Assembly: GCA_017471085.1 (NCBI GenBank)
Contig: JAFUWW010000005.1
Location: 1-28,386, forward strand
DNA length: 28,386 nt
Reading direction: 5' to 3'
Source: Bacteroidales bacterium
GTDB taxonomy: Bacteria; Bacteroidota; Bacteroidia; Bacteroidales; UBA932
Position numbers and translations under genes: made by a program. Positions 15,262 through 23,026 of the stretch are shown here, in pieces. Under the pieces are notes generated by a model. The model saw nothing but the letters and a program-made list of their open reading frames with translations, did no database searches and was not told where the DNA came from. The stretch's first letter is position 1, and the number at the start of each line of letters is the position of its first letter.

Positions 15262-17883
15262 ATGGCAAAGGTGGCGGAGGATACTCCCCTCATCAAACAA
15301 TATTTCGAAACCAAGGCGCAACACCCGGAAGCCCTGCTGCTGTACCGGGTGGGCGACTTTTATGAGCTGTACTCGGACGACGCCGTGACGGCGGCCAGGG
15401 TGCTGGGGCTGGTGCAGACCAAAAAGTCCAACGGAGACAAGGGCCCCATCGCCATGGCCGGCTTTCCCCACCATGCCATTGAGACCTATCTCACCAAGCT
15501 GGTCCGCGCCGGCTTCAAGGTGGCTGTCTGCGACCAGCTGGAAGACCCGAAATTCGCCAAGAAACTGGTCAAGCGCGGCGTGACGGAAATCGTCACTCCT
15601 GGCATTTCCTTCGGCGAGAACATGCTGGAGCAGAAGGAAAACAACTTCCTCTGCGGCCTGTATTTCGAAAAAGACCTCTGCGGTGCGGCTTTCCTGGACG
15701 TTTCCACCGGCCAGTTCCAGGTTACCCAGGGCTCGCTGGAGTACATCGGCACGCTTATGGGCTCTCTCAATCCCAAGGAGCTGGTGCTGCAGCGCGGATA
15801 CGAAAAAGGCGTCCGCGAGCGCTTCGGAGACTATTACTGCACCACCATCGACGAATGGGCTTTTGTGTACGAGGCCGCCGTGGAGCGCCTCAAACGCCAG
15901 CTTGGCGCAGAAAGCCTCAAGGGCTACGGCGTGGAAACCTATCCGCTGGGCATCAGTGCCGCAGGTGCCCTGCTTGTGTACCTGGAGCAGACCCAGCACA
16001 CCGGGCTCAGGAATATCTGCGCAATCGGCCGGATAGACGAACGGAAGTTCGTGTGGATGGACAAATTCACCCTTCGCAACCTGGAAGTGTTCCAAAGCGC
16101 CTCCGGGGCCGACGGAGTCTCGCTGGTGCAGACCCTGGACAAATGCTCGTCTCCCATGGGCGCCCGCCTGCTCAGGAACTGGCTGGCCATGCCCGTGATG
16201 GACCGGAAAGAACTGGACCTCCGGTACGACATTGTACAATACTTTGTTGAAAACCAGGAACTTCTGCAGGAAACCCAGGTCGATCTGGGCAAAATGGGAG
16301 ACCTGGACCGGATTCTCGGCCGGGTGGCCACCGGAAAGGCGCTCCCCCGGGAAGTCATCCAGCTTGGCAGGGGCCTTTCCCTGATGCGTCCCCTCAAAGA
16401 GCGGTTCACGGACACGCCCCCCGGCCGCCTGCTCAAAGGGCTGGCCAAGTGCGAGGGAATCCTCTCCGAGATCCAGCGCGTGCTGGCACCGGAACCTGCC
16501 GCCCAGCTTGGCAAGGGTCCCGTGATCGCAGAAGGGGTCGATGCCGAACTGGACGATCTGCGCAACCTCTCCGGCAGCGGCCGGGACTACCTCCTGCAAA
16601 TGCAGCAGCGGGAAGCGGAGCGCACCGGAATCTCCTCGCTGAAAATCGCTTACAACAACGTCTTCGGCTATTACATCGAGGTCCGCAACACCTACAAAGA
16701 CCAGGTTCCGCCCGAATGGGTGCGCAAACAGACCCTGGTGAACGCGGAACGCTACATCACCGAAGAACTCAAGGAATACGAAGAAAAGATTGTCACGGCG
16801 GAAGGCCGTATCTACGATATAGAAACGCGGCTGTATGGGCAGCTGATTGCCCGAATCCAGCAGTGCATAGCCGACATCCAGCGCAACAGCCGCATCCTGG
16901 CCCAGGTCGATGTCCTTGCCGGATTTGCCCAGCAGGCGACCGACAGGAACTACTGCCGTCCCCAGATGGACGATTCCCTGGTGCTGGACATCAGGGCCGG
17001 CCGCCATCCGGTCATCGAAACCCTCATGCCGCCCGGCGAGCAGTACGTTCCCAACGACGTATACCTGGACTCCGAAAAGCAGCAGATCATCATCCTCACC
17101 GGTCCCAACATGGCCGGTAAGAGCGCCCTCCTGCGCCAGACGGCCCTCATCGTCCTGATGGCCCAGACCGGCTCCTTCGTCCCGGCCGACAGCGCCCGCA
17201 TCGGCTGGTTCGACAAACTCTTCACCCGCGTGGGCGCCACGGACAACATTTCCAGGGGAGAATCGACCTTCATGGTGGAAATGCTGGAAACGGCCATGAT
17301 CCTGCACAACCTGAGCGCCCGTTCGCTGGTGCTGCTGGACGAAATCGGCCGGGGAACATCCACCTACGACGGCATGTCCATCGCACGGGGCATCGTGGAG
17401 TATATCCACGAATACGGAAAAGGCGCCAAGACGCTGTTTGCCACGCATTATCACGAACTGAACGACCTGGAAAACATCTTCCCGCGCGTGAAGAACTTCC
17501 ATGTGACCGTGAAGGAGGTGGGCAGGGAAGTGATTTTCCTCCGCAAGATCAAGGAGGGCGGCACGGCGCACAGTTTCGGTATCCACGTGGCCCGCATGGC
17601 CGGCATGCCCGTACCCGTGCTGGAAAGCGCGGAACGCACGCTGAAGGCGCTGGAGAACAGCCAGGCTCTGGAAAAGGCCGGGGCGCTCACGCCCGTGAAA
17701 CCGCATACCGTAAAGGAAGGCCGCGTGGAAAGGGACGGCACCATCCAGCTCTCCATGTTCCAGCTGGACGATCCGCTGCTGGAGTCGCTCAGAGACCGTC
17801 TCAAGGCCGCCGACCTCAACAATATGACTCCTCTCCAGGCCTTCGACCTGCTCCGGGGCATGAAAGAAGAACTGGGGATATGA
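15262..17883 (+). CDS. mutS: DNA mismatch repair protein MutS
   Basis: The 873-aa product recognises base mismatches and starts repair. The mismatch-reading Phe-x-Glu is intact (Phe33/Glu35 in VGDFYELYSDD), followed by connector, lever and clamp domains (YIEVRNTYKDQVPPEWVRKQ in the lever/clamp part). The ATPase domain has Walker A GPNMAGKS at 614-621, the ST-motif region RGESTFMVEM and Walker B LLDEIGRGTS with Asp693/Glu694, then FATHYHELNDLE. Length is normal. It opens an operon: the next gene overlaps by ATGA. No mutL is in the window. Nothing suggests inactivation. Confidence 0.97.
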   Translation: MAKVAEDTPLIKQYFETKAQHPEALLLYRVGDFYELYSDDAVTAARVLGLVQTKKSNGDKGPIAMAGFPHHAIETYLTKLVRAGFKVAVCDQLEDPKFAKKLVKRGVTEIVTPGISFGENMLEQKENNFLCGLYFEKDLCGAAFLDVSTGQFQVTQGSLEYIGTLMGSLNPKELVLQRGYEKGVRERFGDYYCTTIDEWAFVYEAAVERLKRQLGAESLKGYGVETYPLGISAAGALLVYLEQTQHTGLRNICAIGRIDERKFVWMDKFTLRNLEVFQSASGADGVSLVQTLDKCSSPMGARLLRNWLAMPVMDRKELDLRYDIVQYFVENQELLQETQVDLGKMGDLDRILGRVATGKALPREVIQLGRGLSLMRPLKERFTDTPPGRLLKGLAKCEGILSEIQRVLAPEPAAQLGKGPVIAEGVDAELDDLRNLSGSGRDYLLQMQQREAERTGISSLKIAYNNVFGYYIEVRNTYKDQVPPEWVRKQTLVNAERYITEELKEYEEKIVTAEGRIYDIETRLYGQLIARIQQCIADIQRNSRILAQVDVLAGFAQQATDRNYCRPQMDDSLVLDIRAGRHPVIETLMPPGEQYVPNDVYLDSEKQQIIILTGPNMAGKSALLRQTALIVLMAQTGSFVPADSARIGWFDKLFTRVGATDNISRGESTFMVEMLETAMILHNLSARSLVLLDEIGRGTSTYDGMSIARGIVEYIHEYGKGAKTLFATHYHELNDLENIFPRVKNFHVTVKEVGREVIFLRKIKEGGTAHSFGIHVARMAGMPVPVLESAERTLKALENSQALEKAGALTPVKPHTVKEGRVERDGTIQLSMFQLDDPLLESLRDRLKAADLNNMTPLQAFDLLRGMKEELGI

Positions 17884-19166
17884 AACGGGTGCTGGTCATA
17901 GCGTACTATTGGCCGCCGTCCGGAGGTTCGGGGGTGCAGCGGTGGGTGAAATTTGCCAAATACCTGCCTGCAGAAGGCTGGGAGCCGGTTGTCTGGGCTC
18001 CGGAGAACGCCGATTATCCTTCTCTGGACCCTTCTTTCGAGAAGGAAGTCCCCTCCGGGGTGGAGGTGCTCCGCGGCCCCATCTGGGAACCTTATTCGGC
18101 CTACCGGAAGCTCACCGGCGCCAAAAGCACGCAGGTGACAGAGATCTCTTCCGGTCCCAAAACGTTCAAACAGCGCATGAGCCTCTGGATCCGGGCCAAT
18201 CTTTTTGTGCCGGATCCCCGTGTGGGCTGGGTCCGTCCCAGCGTGAAACGGCTCAAGGAATACCTCAAAGGCCATCCGGTAGATGCCATCGTCACCACCG
18301 GACCTCCGCACTCGGTGCACCTGATCGGCCAGAAACTGCACAAGGCCCTGGGCATTCCCTGGATTCCCGACTTCCGGGACCCGTGGAGCAAAATGTATTA
18401 CCTGAAGCACCTGCCGATGACCGCCTGCACCTGGCGGAAACTTCGGGGCATGGAAAAATCCGTTCTGGACAGCTGTTCCACCGTGCTCTCCTGCACGCCC
18501 CTGATGCAGGAAGACTTCCAGGCCATGACCCGCACGCCGGTGGAAATGATCACCAACGGCTATGATGAAGAAGATTTTGCAGGTCCCGCACCGGAACCGG
18601 ACGGCTATTTCAATGTAACGCACACCGGACTGTTTGCGGCCGACGGCAACCCGCTGACACTCTGGAAGGTGCTGGGGCAGATGGCCGCCGCGGACCCGGC
18701 TTTCCGCGAGAAACTGCGGTTGCGCCTGGTGGGCCGCGTAGACCGGGAAATCCTGGAGGCGATTGCGCAGGAAGGGCTTTCCGGCAACGTGGTGTCGCCC
18801 GGCCCCTGCAACCACGCCGAGGCCGTCCGGGAGCAGCGCACTGCCACCCTGCTGCTGCTGCCGCTGCGCAACGACCCCCAGTATCGGCCCATCCTGCCCG
18901 GCAAGTTGTTTGAGTACCTCGCCGCCCGACGGCCCGTGCTGGGCATCGGCCAAACCGACGGAGCCATGGCCCGGGTGCTGGCCGATACCGGTGCCGGCAT
19001 CACGGCCGGTTGGGAAGACGCCGCCGCCATGCGCACTTTCCTGGAGCAGGCCTGGCAGCGGCACTGCTCCGGCGGCGTTCCGGCCACCGCCGGAGAAATC
19101 GGCCGCTACTCCCGCCGCGCCACGGCCCGTGCCCTGGCACAATTGTTAGAAACCCTTACGAAATGA
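17880..19166 (+). CDS. GT4-type glycosyltransferase
   Basis: The 428-aa product has the two-Rossmann GT-B architecture. The N-terminus MKRVLVIAYYWPPSGGSGVQ carries the acceptor-side glycine loop seen in GT4 enzymes. DAIVTTGPPHSVHLIG and PWIPDFRDPWSKMYYL mark the first domain. NVTHTGLFAADGNPLTLWK opens the donor-binding domain, and LPGKLFEYLAARRPVLGIG is the conserved nucleotide-sugar segment with the key Glu. No signal or membrane helix is present, so it works at the cytoplasmic face. It overlaps mutS before it and the yfhO-like gene after it by ATGA. The membrane protein next door suggests envelope glycan or lipid-linked sugar work. Donor and acceptor are unknown. Confidence 0.88.
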   Translation: MKRVLVIAYYWPPSGGSGVQRWVKFAKYLPAEGWEPVVWAPENADYPSLDPSFEKEVPSGVEVLRGPIWEPYSAYRKLTGAKSTQVTEISSGPKTFKQRMSLWIRANLFVPDPRVGWVRPSVKRLKEYLKGHPVDAIVTTGPPHSVHLIGQKLHKALGIPWIPDFRDPWSKMYYLKHLPMTACTWRKLRGMEKSVLDSCSTVLSCTPLMQEDFQAMTRTPVEMITNGYDEEDFAGPAPEPDGYFNVTHTGLFAADGNPLTLWKVLGQMAAADPAFREKLRLRLVGRVDREILEAIAQEGLSGNVVSPGPCNHAEAVREQRTATLLLLPLRNDPQYRPILPGKLFEYLAARRPVLGIGQTDGAMARVLADTGAGITAGWEDAAAMRTFLEQAWQRHCSGGVPATAGEIGRYSRRATARALAQLLETLTK

Positions 19167-21805
19167 AAGAATACTGGAAAAGAATAGCCATCGGAGCGGG
19201 CATCGTGGCCCTGTTCCTGGCCCTCAGCTACGGCTTCGTGCCGCAGGTGCTGGAGGGTAAGATCGTGAACCAGAGCGATATCTCCGGGTACATCGGCATG
19301 TCCCAGGAGATGAATGAGTGGAACGCCGCACATCCGGACAATCCTACCTACTGGACGGATTCCATGTTCGGCGGCATGCCCACCACGGCCATTTCCACGC
19401 AGAACGGCGGCGACTGGACCCAGCCGCTGTACGACCTGCTGCTCACCGGAAAACGGCCGGCCACGTATCTGTTCATCGCGTTGCTGGGGGCGTTCCTGCT
19501 GATGCTCGCGTTCGGGGTCAGCTGGCCCGTGGCCGTGGGCGGGGCTGTGGCCATTGCCTTCTGCAGCTATAATTTCCAGATAATCCAGGTGGGTCACAAC
19601 ACCAAGATGCAGGCCATCGCCTTCATGCCCTGGGTGCTGGCTGCGGTTGTGTACACGTATCGGGTGGCAAGAGGGCAGGCCAGGGGCTTTTGTGGAGCAT
19701 TTGCCCGTACAGGGTCGCAAAGCGAAGCGGAGAAAAAGCCCTTTGCCTGGCCCTCCGTGCTCCTTGGCTCCGCACTTTTTGGCATTGCACTGAGCATGCA
19801 AATCAAGGCCAACCATCAGCAAATTACCTACTATCTGGCCATTATCGTGCTGCTGTACGCGCTGGTGGAACTGATACATACCCTCCGGACCAAGGCCTGG
19901 AAGCCCTTTATCACGGCCTCGCTCCTGCTGCTGGTACTGGGGAGCGCCGGCATCGCCACCAATGTGAACAAACTGCTGCCGCTGGCCAAATACACGCCTT
20001 ACACCATGCGCGGCGGATCCGAACTTTCCGGGGAGGGTGCCAACGCCGGCGGCCTGGACCTGGATTATGCCACGGCCTGGAGTTACGGCTGGGAGGAACT
20101 TCCCAACCTGATGATTCCCAATTTCAACGGAGGGGCATCGGCCCAGGCGGTGAATCCGGACAAGTCGGAGACCGTGAAACTGCTCCGGCAGGCCGGGCAG
20201 AAGAACGTGCGCGAAGCGGCCAGGGCGCTGCCCATGTACTGGGGCCCCCAGCCCTTTACCGCCGGCCCGATGTACATGGGAGCCATCACCATCTTCCTGT
20301 TCGTCCTGGGGCTATGCCTGTATAAAGGCCGGGAAAAATGGTGGCTGCTGGCCGCGACCGTCCTGGCCGTCCTGATGGCGCTGGGAAGCCATTTCCTGGC
20401 CTTTACCAAGCTGTGTTTCAACGTGCTGCCCCTGTACGACAAATTCCGGACGGTGTCCATGGCGCTGGTGGTGCTGCAGGTGACGCTGCCGGTACTGGGC
20501 TTCCTGACGCTGGACCGGCTGGTCAAGGGGGAATACGACCTGAAGACCTTCCGGAAGAAGGGAATCATCGCCTTTGCCGTCACCGGCGGCTTCTGCCTCC
20601 TGTGCTGGCTGGTTCCCAGCCTTTTCGGCAGTTTCTCCGGCGCTTCCGACAAAGGTATGCAGGATGTCCTGGTCGATGCCCTGATTGCCGACCGCATCGC
20701 CCTGTTCCGCTCCGACGCTATGCGGTCCCTGCTGCTGATTTTCGCCACGGTCGGCCTGATTGTGTGGGCCCTCTCGCCCAAGGGACAGACGGAGCACGCG
20801 AAGGCTTTTGCCGGCTACGGCCGGCGGTGGATCGCCGCCGTGGGAATCTGCCTGCTGGTGACCGTCGACCTGTTCTCCGCCGGCAAGCGTTACCTGAATT
20901 CCAGCCATTTCATCACGGCCAAGGATTTCAAGGCTCCGTTCGCGGAACGTCCAGTAGACCAGATTATCAAGGCCGACAAAGACCCGCAGTACCGGGTGCT
21001 GGACCTTACGGTGAATGTGTTCAATTCTTCGGTTCCGTCGTATCATCACAAGAGTGTGGGCGGCTATTCTCCGGCCAAGCTGCAGCGCTACCAAGACCTG
21101 ATCGAGCACTATCTCACAGGCGAGATCAACGGGCTCTACAAGCAGCTGAACGAGATGGAAAGTCTGGAGGAAGTATCTGATTACATGGCTGTTTCAACGC
21201 CTGTGCTCAATGCCCTGAATACGCGGTACGTTGTACTGGCGGGCGATTATCCCCCGTTGGTGAACGACGGTGCCTACGGCCCCGCCTGGTTCGTGGATTC
21301 CGTGGTCAAGGCCTCGTCGGCCGACGAAGAGATCGCTCTCCTGGGCTCCGCCGACCTGCGCCGTCATGCGGTGATCGGCCCGGACTTCACTGTCCCGGCC
21401 TCCCTTCAGGATGCAACTCCGGCTTCCCTTCAGGATGCCGCTTCCGTCATCCCCGGCGAGACCGGGGATCTCATCACCCTCACCTCCTACGCCCCCAACG
21501 AGCTGCATTACAACTACAAGGCCGCCACGGACCGCCTGGCCGTGTTCAGTGAAATCTACTATCCGGACGGGTGGCACGCCATGGTGGACGGACAGCCCCT
21601 GGAGCTCCTCCGGGCCGACTGGACCCTCCGCGCTGCCCTGCTTCCTGCCGGAGAGCATGAAGTGACGATGCATTTTCTGCCGGAGAGCTACCGTACCGGC
21701 GCCGCCGTCTCCCGCGCCTCCTCCATTCTGCTCCTCCTCATCACCCTTCTCTCCCTCGCCGGCCTCTTCCTTCCGTTCCGGAAAAAGGAGGTGGAGGCTA
21801 ACTAG
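19163..21805 (+). CDS. YfhO-like polytopic membrane protein with in-frame palindromic insertions
   Basis: The 880-aa product has about 12-14 hydrophobic segments and a large extracytoplasmic C-terminal part, as in Bacteroidota YfhO-like proteins, which resemble GT-C type membrane enzymes and in Firmicutes glycosylate lipoteichoic acid. Landmarks are SDISGYIGMSQEMNEW, YWTDSMFGGMPT, the helix pair around QIKANHQQITYYLAII, MYMGAITIF and LTSYAPNELHYNYKA with FSEIYYPDGWHAMVDG near the end. The ATG at 19163 overlaps the glycosyltransferase stop (ATGA). Two segments look foreign: residues ~170-198 (an inverted repeat in DNA) and residues ~745-770 (a tandem 8-residue repeat and a GC-rich palindrome). 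Both keep the frame. The last codons lie in an inverted repeat. The native substrate is unknown. Confidence 0.85.
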   Translation: MKEYWKRIAIGAGIVALFLALSYGFVPQVLEGKIVNQSDISGYIGMSQEMNEWNAAHPDNPTYWTDSMFGGMPTTAISTQNGGDWTQPLYDLLLTGKRPATYLFIALLGAFLLMLAFGVSWPVAVGGAVAIAFCSYNFQIIQVGHNTKMQAIAFMPWVLAAVVYTYRVARGQARGFCGAFARTGSQSEAEKKPFAWPSVLLGSALFGIALSMQIKANHQQITYYLAIIVLLYALVELIHTLRTKAWKPFITASLLLLVLGSAGIATNVNKLLPLAKYTPYTMRGGSELSGEGANAGGLDLDYATAWSYGWEELPNLMIPNFNGGASAQAVNPDKSETVKLLRQAGQKNVREAARALPMYWGPQPFTAGPMYMGAITIFLFVLGLCLYKGREKWWLLAATVLAVLMALGSHFLAFTKLCFNVLPLYDKFRTVSMALVVLQVTLPVLGFLTLDRLVKGEYDLKTFRKKGIIAFAVTGGFCLLCWLVPSLFGSFSGASDKGMQDVLVDALIADRIALFRSDAMRSLLLIFATVGLIVWALSPKGQTEHAKAFAGYGRRWIAAVGICLLVTVDLFSAGKRYLNSSHFITAKDFKAPFAERPVDQIIKADKDPQYRVLDLTVNVFNSSVPSYHHKSVGGYSPAKLQRYQDLIEHYLTGEINGLYKQLNEMESLEEVSDYMAVSTPVLNALNTRYVVLAGDYPPLVNDGAYGPAWFVDSVVKASSADEEIALLGSADLRRHAVIGPDFTVPASLQDATPASLQDAASVIPGETGDLITLTSYAPNELHYNYKAATDRLAVFSEIYYPDGWHAMVDGQPLELLRADWTLRAALLPAGEHEVTMHFLPESYRTGAAVSRASSILLLLITLLSLAGLFLPFRKKEVEAN
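19671..19755. repeat. imperfect inverted repeat inside the yfhO-like gene
   Basis: The left arm at 19671-19698 and the right arm at 19727-19755 are reverse complements over most of their length: both read GAGGG, then AGGC, then GGGCTTTT when the right arm is inverted. Between them TTTGC and GCAAA form a smaller nested pair. The segment encodes about 28 Arg/Ala/Gly/Lys-rich residues in a loop that in typical homologues is only a few residues long. This is the pattern of a palindromic element tolerated in frame within a gene. Confidence 0.6.
21395..21442 (+). repeat. 24-bp tandem repeat, two copies, in frame
   Basis: Two adjacent 24-bp units start at 21395 and 21419 and match at 21 of 24 positions. 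They encode PASLQDAT and PASLQDAA in the yfhO-like gene. The shared core TCCCTTCAGGATG resembles fragments of palindromic intergenic repeats common in bacterial genomes. Confidence 0.7.
21446..21473. repeat. GC-rich palindrome inside the yfhO-like gene
   Basis: ATCCCCGG (21449-21456) and CCGGGGAT (21462-21469) are perfect arms around a 5-nt loop, flanked by GTC and CTC. The pattern (GTCATCCCCGG, loop, CCGGGGATCTC) is like a widespread class of intergenic palindromes, here translated as SVIPGETGDL within the C-terminal part of the protein. Confidence 0.6.
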
Positions 21806-21900
21806 TTGATAGACAGTATACTAAGTGGTGCTCCTGTGTGTCTCCAGACACACAGGAGCACCATCTAATTAGCTGATAAATAAAGGATTAGCCTCCACCT
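21789..21900. repeat. nested inverted repeats between convergent yfhO-like gene and mrp (probable two-way terminator)
   Basis: The centre is a perfect 17-bp stem, TGGTGCTCCTGTGTGTC (21826-21842) with its complement at 21847-21863, around a TCCA loop. It lies between two convergent genes and most likely stops transcription from both sides, although no T-tract follows on either strand. Outside it, AGGTGGAGGCTAA (21789-21801) and its exact reverse complement (21888-21900) form a second, 13-bp inverted pair. The left outer arm supplies the last residues of the yfhO-like protein (VEAN) and part of its stop codon; the right arm lies 12 nt past the mrp stop. Confidence 0.7.
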
Positions 21901-21912
21901 GGGCGGCGGTGA

Positions 21913-22968
21913 TTACACGGCCGATGCCAGTTTGGAAGCCAAGTCCAGGAAGGCCAGGGCGTCCGGGCGGGTGCCCAGGGCGGCAGGCTGGCCTGCATCG
22001 CCGCCTTCGCGGATGCTTTGCACCAGGGGAATCTGCCCCAGGAGCGGAATGCCCAGTTCGGCAGCCACCCGGGCGCCGCCGTCCTTGCCGAAGAGATAGT
22101 ATTTCTCGTCGGGATGCTCGGCCGGGGTGAACCAGGCCATGTTTTCCACGATGCCGTAGATGGTGCGGTTCACGCCGGGGTTCTTGAACATGTCGGCCCC
22201 CTTGCGGACATCGGCCAGGGCCACTTCCTGCGGGGTGGTGACGATGAGGGCGCCGGTCATGGGAATGTCGTTGACCAGGGAGATGTGGATGTCGCCGGTT
22301 CCCGGGGGCATGTCGATGAGAAGGAAGTCCAGCGGACCCCACTCCACCTGCAGGATCATCTGCTTGAGTGCGCTGCAGGCCATGGGGCCGCGCCAGATGA
22401 GCGCCTGTCCCGCCTGGGCGAAATAGCCGATGGACATCCACTTCACATTGTATTTCTCGATGGGGACAAAGAGTTCATGTCCCTCTTCTCCAATCATTTC
22501 CGGGCCGATTCCCTCCGTTCCGGTCATCAGAGGCACGGAAGGTCCGTACACGTCGGCATCGGCCAGGCCTACCCGGTACCCCAGGCGCGCCAGCGCGATG
22601 GCCAGGTTCACCGCCACGGTGCTCTTGCCCACGCCGCCCTTGCCGGAGGCGATGCCGATGATATGGCCGATTTCCCGCACCTGGTCCAGGCCCAGGTCGT
22701 TGACGGAAGATTTCTTGGCGGGCTCCTTGACGATGGTTTTCACCTCCACCTCGGTGCCGCCGGGGGCGTTCCGGTAGATGGCTGCCTGCGCCGCCCCCGT
22801 CAGGTAATTCTTGAGCGGATCCGGGCGTTTGGGAAAGGCCAGCGTAACCACAATCCTGCCTTCCGCGATTTCCACGTCGGCCACCATGCCCAGCGATACG
22901 ATATCCTTGTCTTCCCGGCCGGGATGCTGAACTTCTTCCAGCCACTGTAAAACTAATTTCTGATCCAT
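21913..22968 (-). CDS. mrp: Mrp/ApbC-type iron-sulfur cluster carrier P-loop protein
   Basis: The 351-aa product combines an N-terminal MIP18/DUF59-type domain (residues ~1-80) with a C-terminal Mrp/NBP35 ATPase domain. The P-loop reads GIASGKGGVGKST (109-116 core), followed by LADADVYGPSVPLM and LLIDMPPGTGDIH. Such proteins bind and deliver Fe-S clusters in the cytoplasm. The CxxC pair found near the C-terminus in many relatives is absent; that stretch reads NMAWFTPAEHPDEKYY, a form I associate with Bacteroidota homologues. The start at 22968 lies 4 nt from its -7 box. It is divergent from the S46 peptidase gene and convergent with the yfhO-like gene. Confidence 0.94.
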   Translation of the reverse strand: MDQKLVLQWLEEVQHPGREDKDIVSLGMVADVEIAEGRIVVTLAFPKRPDPLKNYLTGAAQAAIYRNAPGGTEVEVKTIVKEPAKKSSVNDLGLDQVREIGHIIGIASGKGGVGKSTVAVNLAIALARLGYRVGLADADVYGPSVPLMTGTEGIGPEMIGEEGHELFVPIEKYNVKWMSIGYFAQAGQALIWRGPMACSALKQMILQVEWGPLDFLLIDMPPGTGDIHISLVNDIPMTGALIVTTPQEVALADVRKGADMFKNPGVNRTIYGIVENMAWFTPAEHPDEKYYLFGKDGGARVAAELGIPLLGQIPLVQSIREGGDAGQPAALGTRPDALAFLDLASKLASAV

Positions 22969-22972
22969 AAGG

Positions 22973-22980
22973 CAAAATTA
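22973..22980 (-). promoter_or_regulatory. -7 box (TAATTTTG) of mrp, 4 nt from the ATG
   Basis: On the minus strand TAATTTTG fits TAnnTTTG and is followed by CCTT and the ATG (A at 22968), again predicting a leaderless message. The box for the divergent peptidase gene is 23 bp away. Confidence 0.7.
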
Positions 22981-23003
22981 GTCAAAATATAAAAGATTCT
23001 TGC

Positions 23004-23011
23004 TATTTTTG
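23004..23011 (+). promoter_or_regulatory. -7 box (TATTTTTG) of the S46 peptidase gene
   Basis: TATTTTTG fits TAnnTTTG, with 15 nt to the ATG at 23027. Confidence 0.75.
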
Positions 23012-23026
23012 TGAAAACTAACTGTT

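Noticed and set aside
15247..17706. An 819-codon open frame antisense to mutS
   Set aside because: mutS is unmistakable with all motifs; the opposite frame is a by-product of codon bias.
21395..21442. A CRISPR array
   Set aside because: The two repeats are adjacent with no spacers, are in frame and lie inside a gene.
21869..22441. A minus-strand frame overlapping mrp and ending in the inverted repeat
   Set aside because: It is a shifted frame of mrp; the ending VEANPLFIS arises because the right outer arm is the inverted copy of the yfhO-like gene end.
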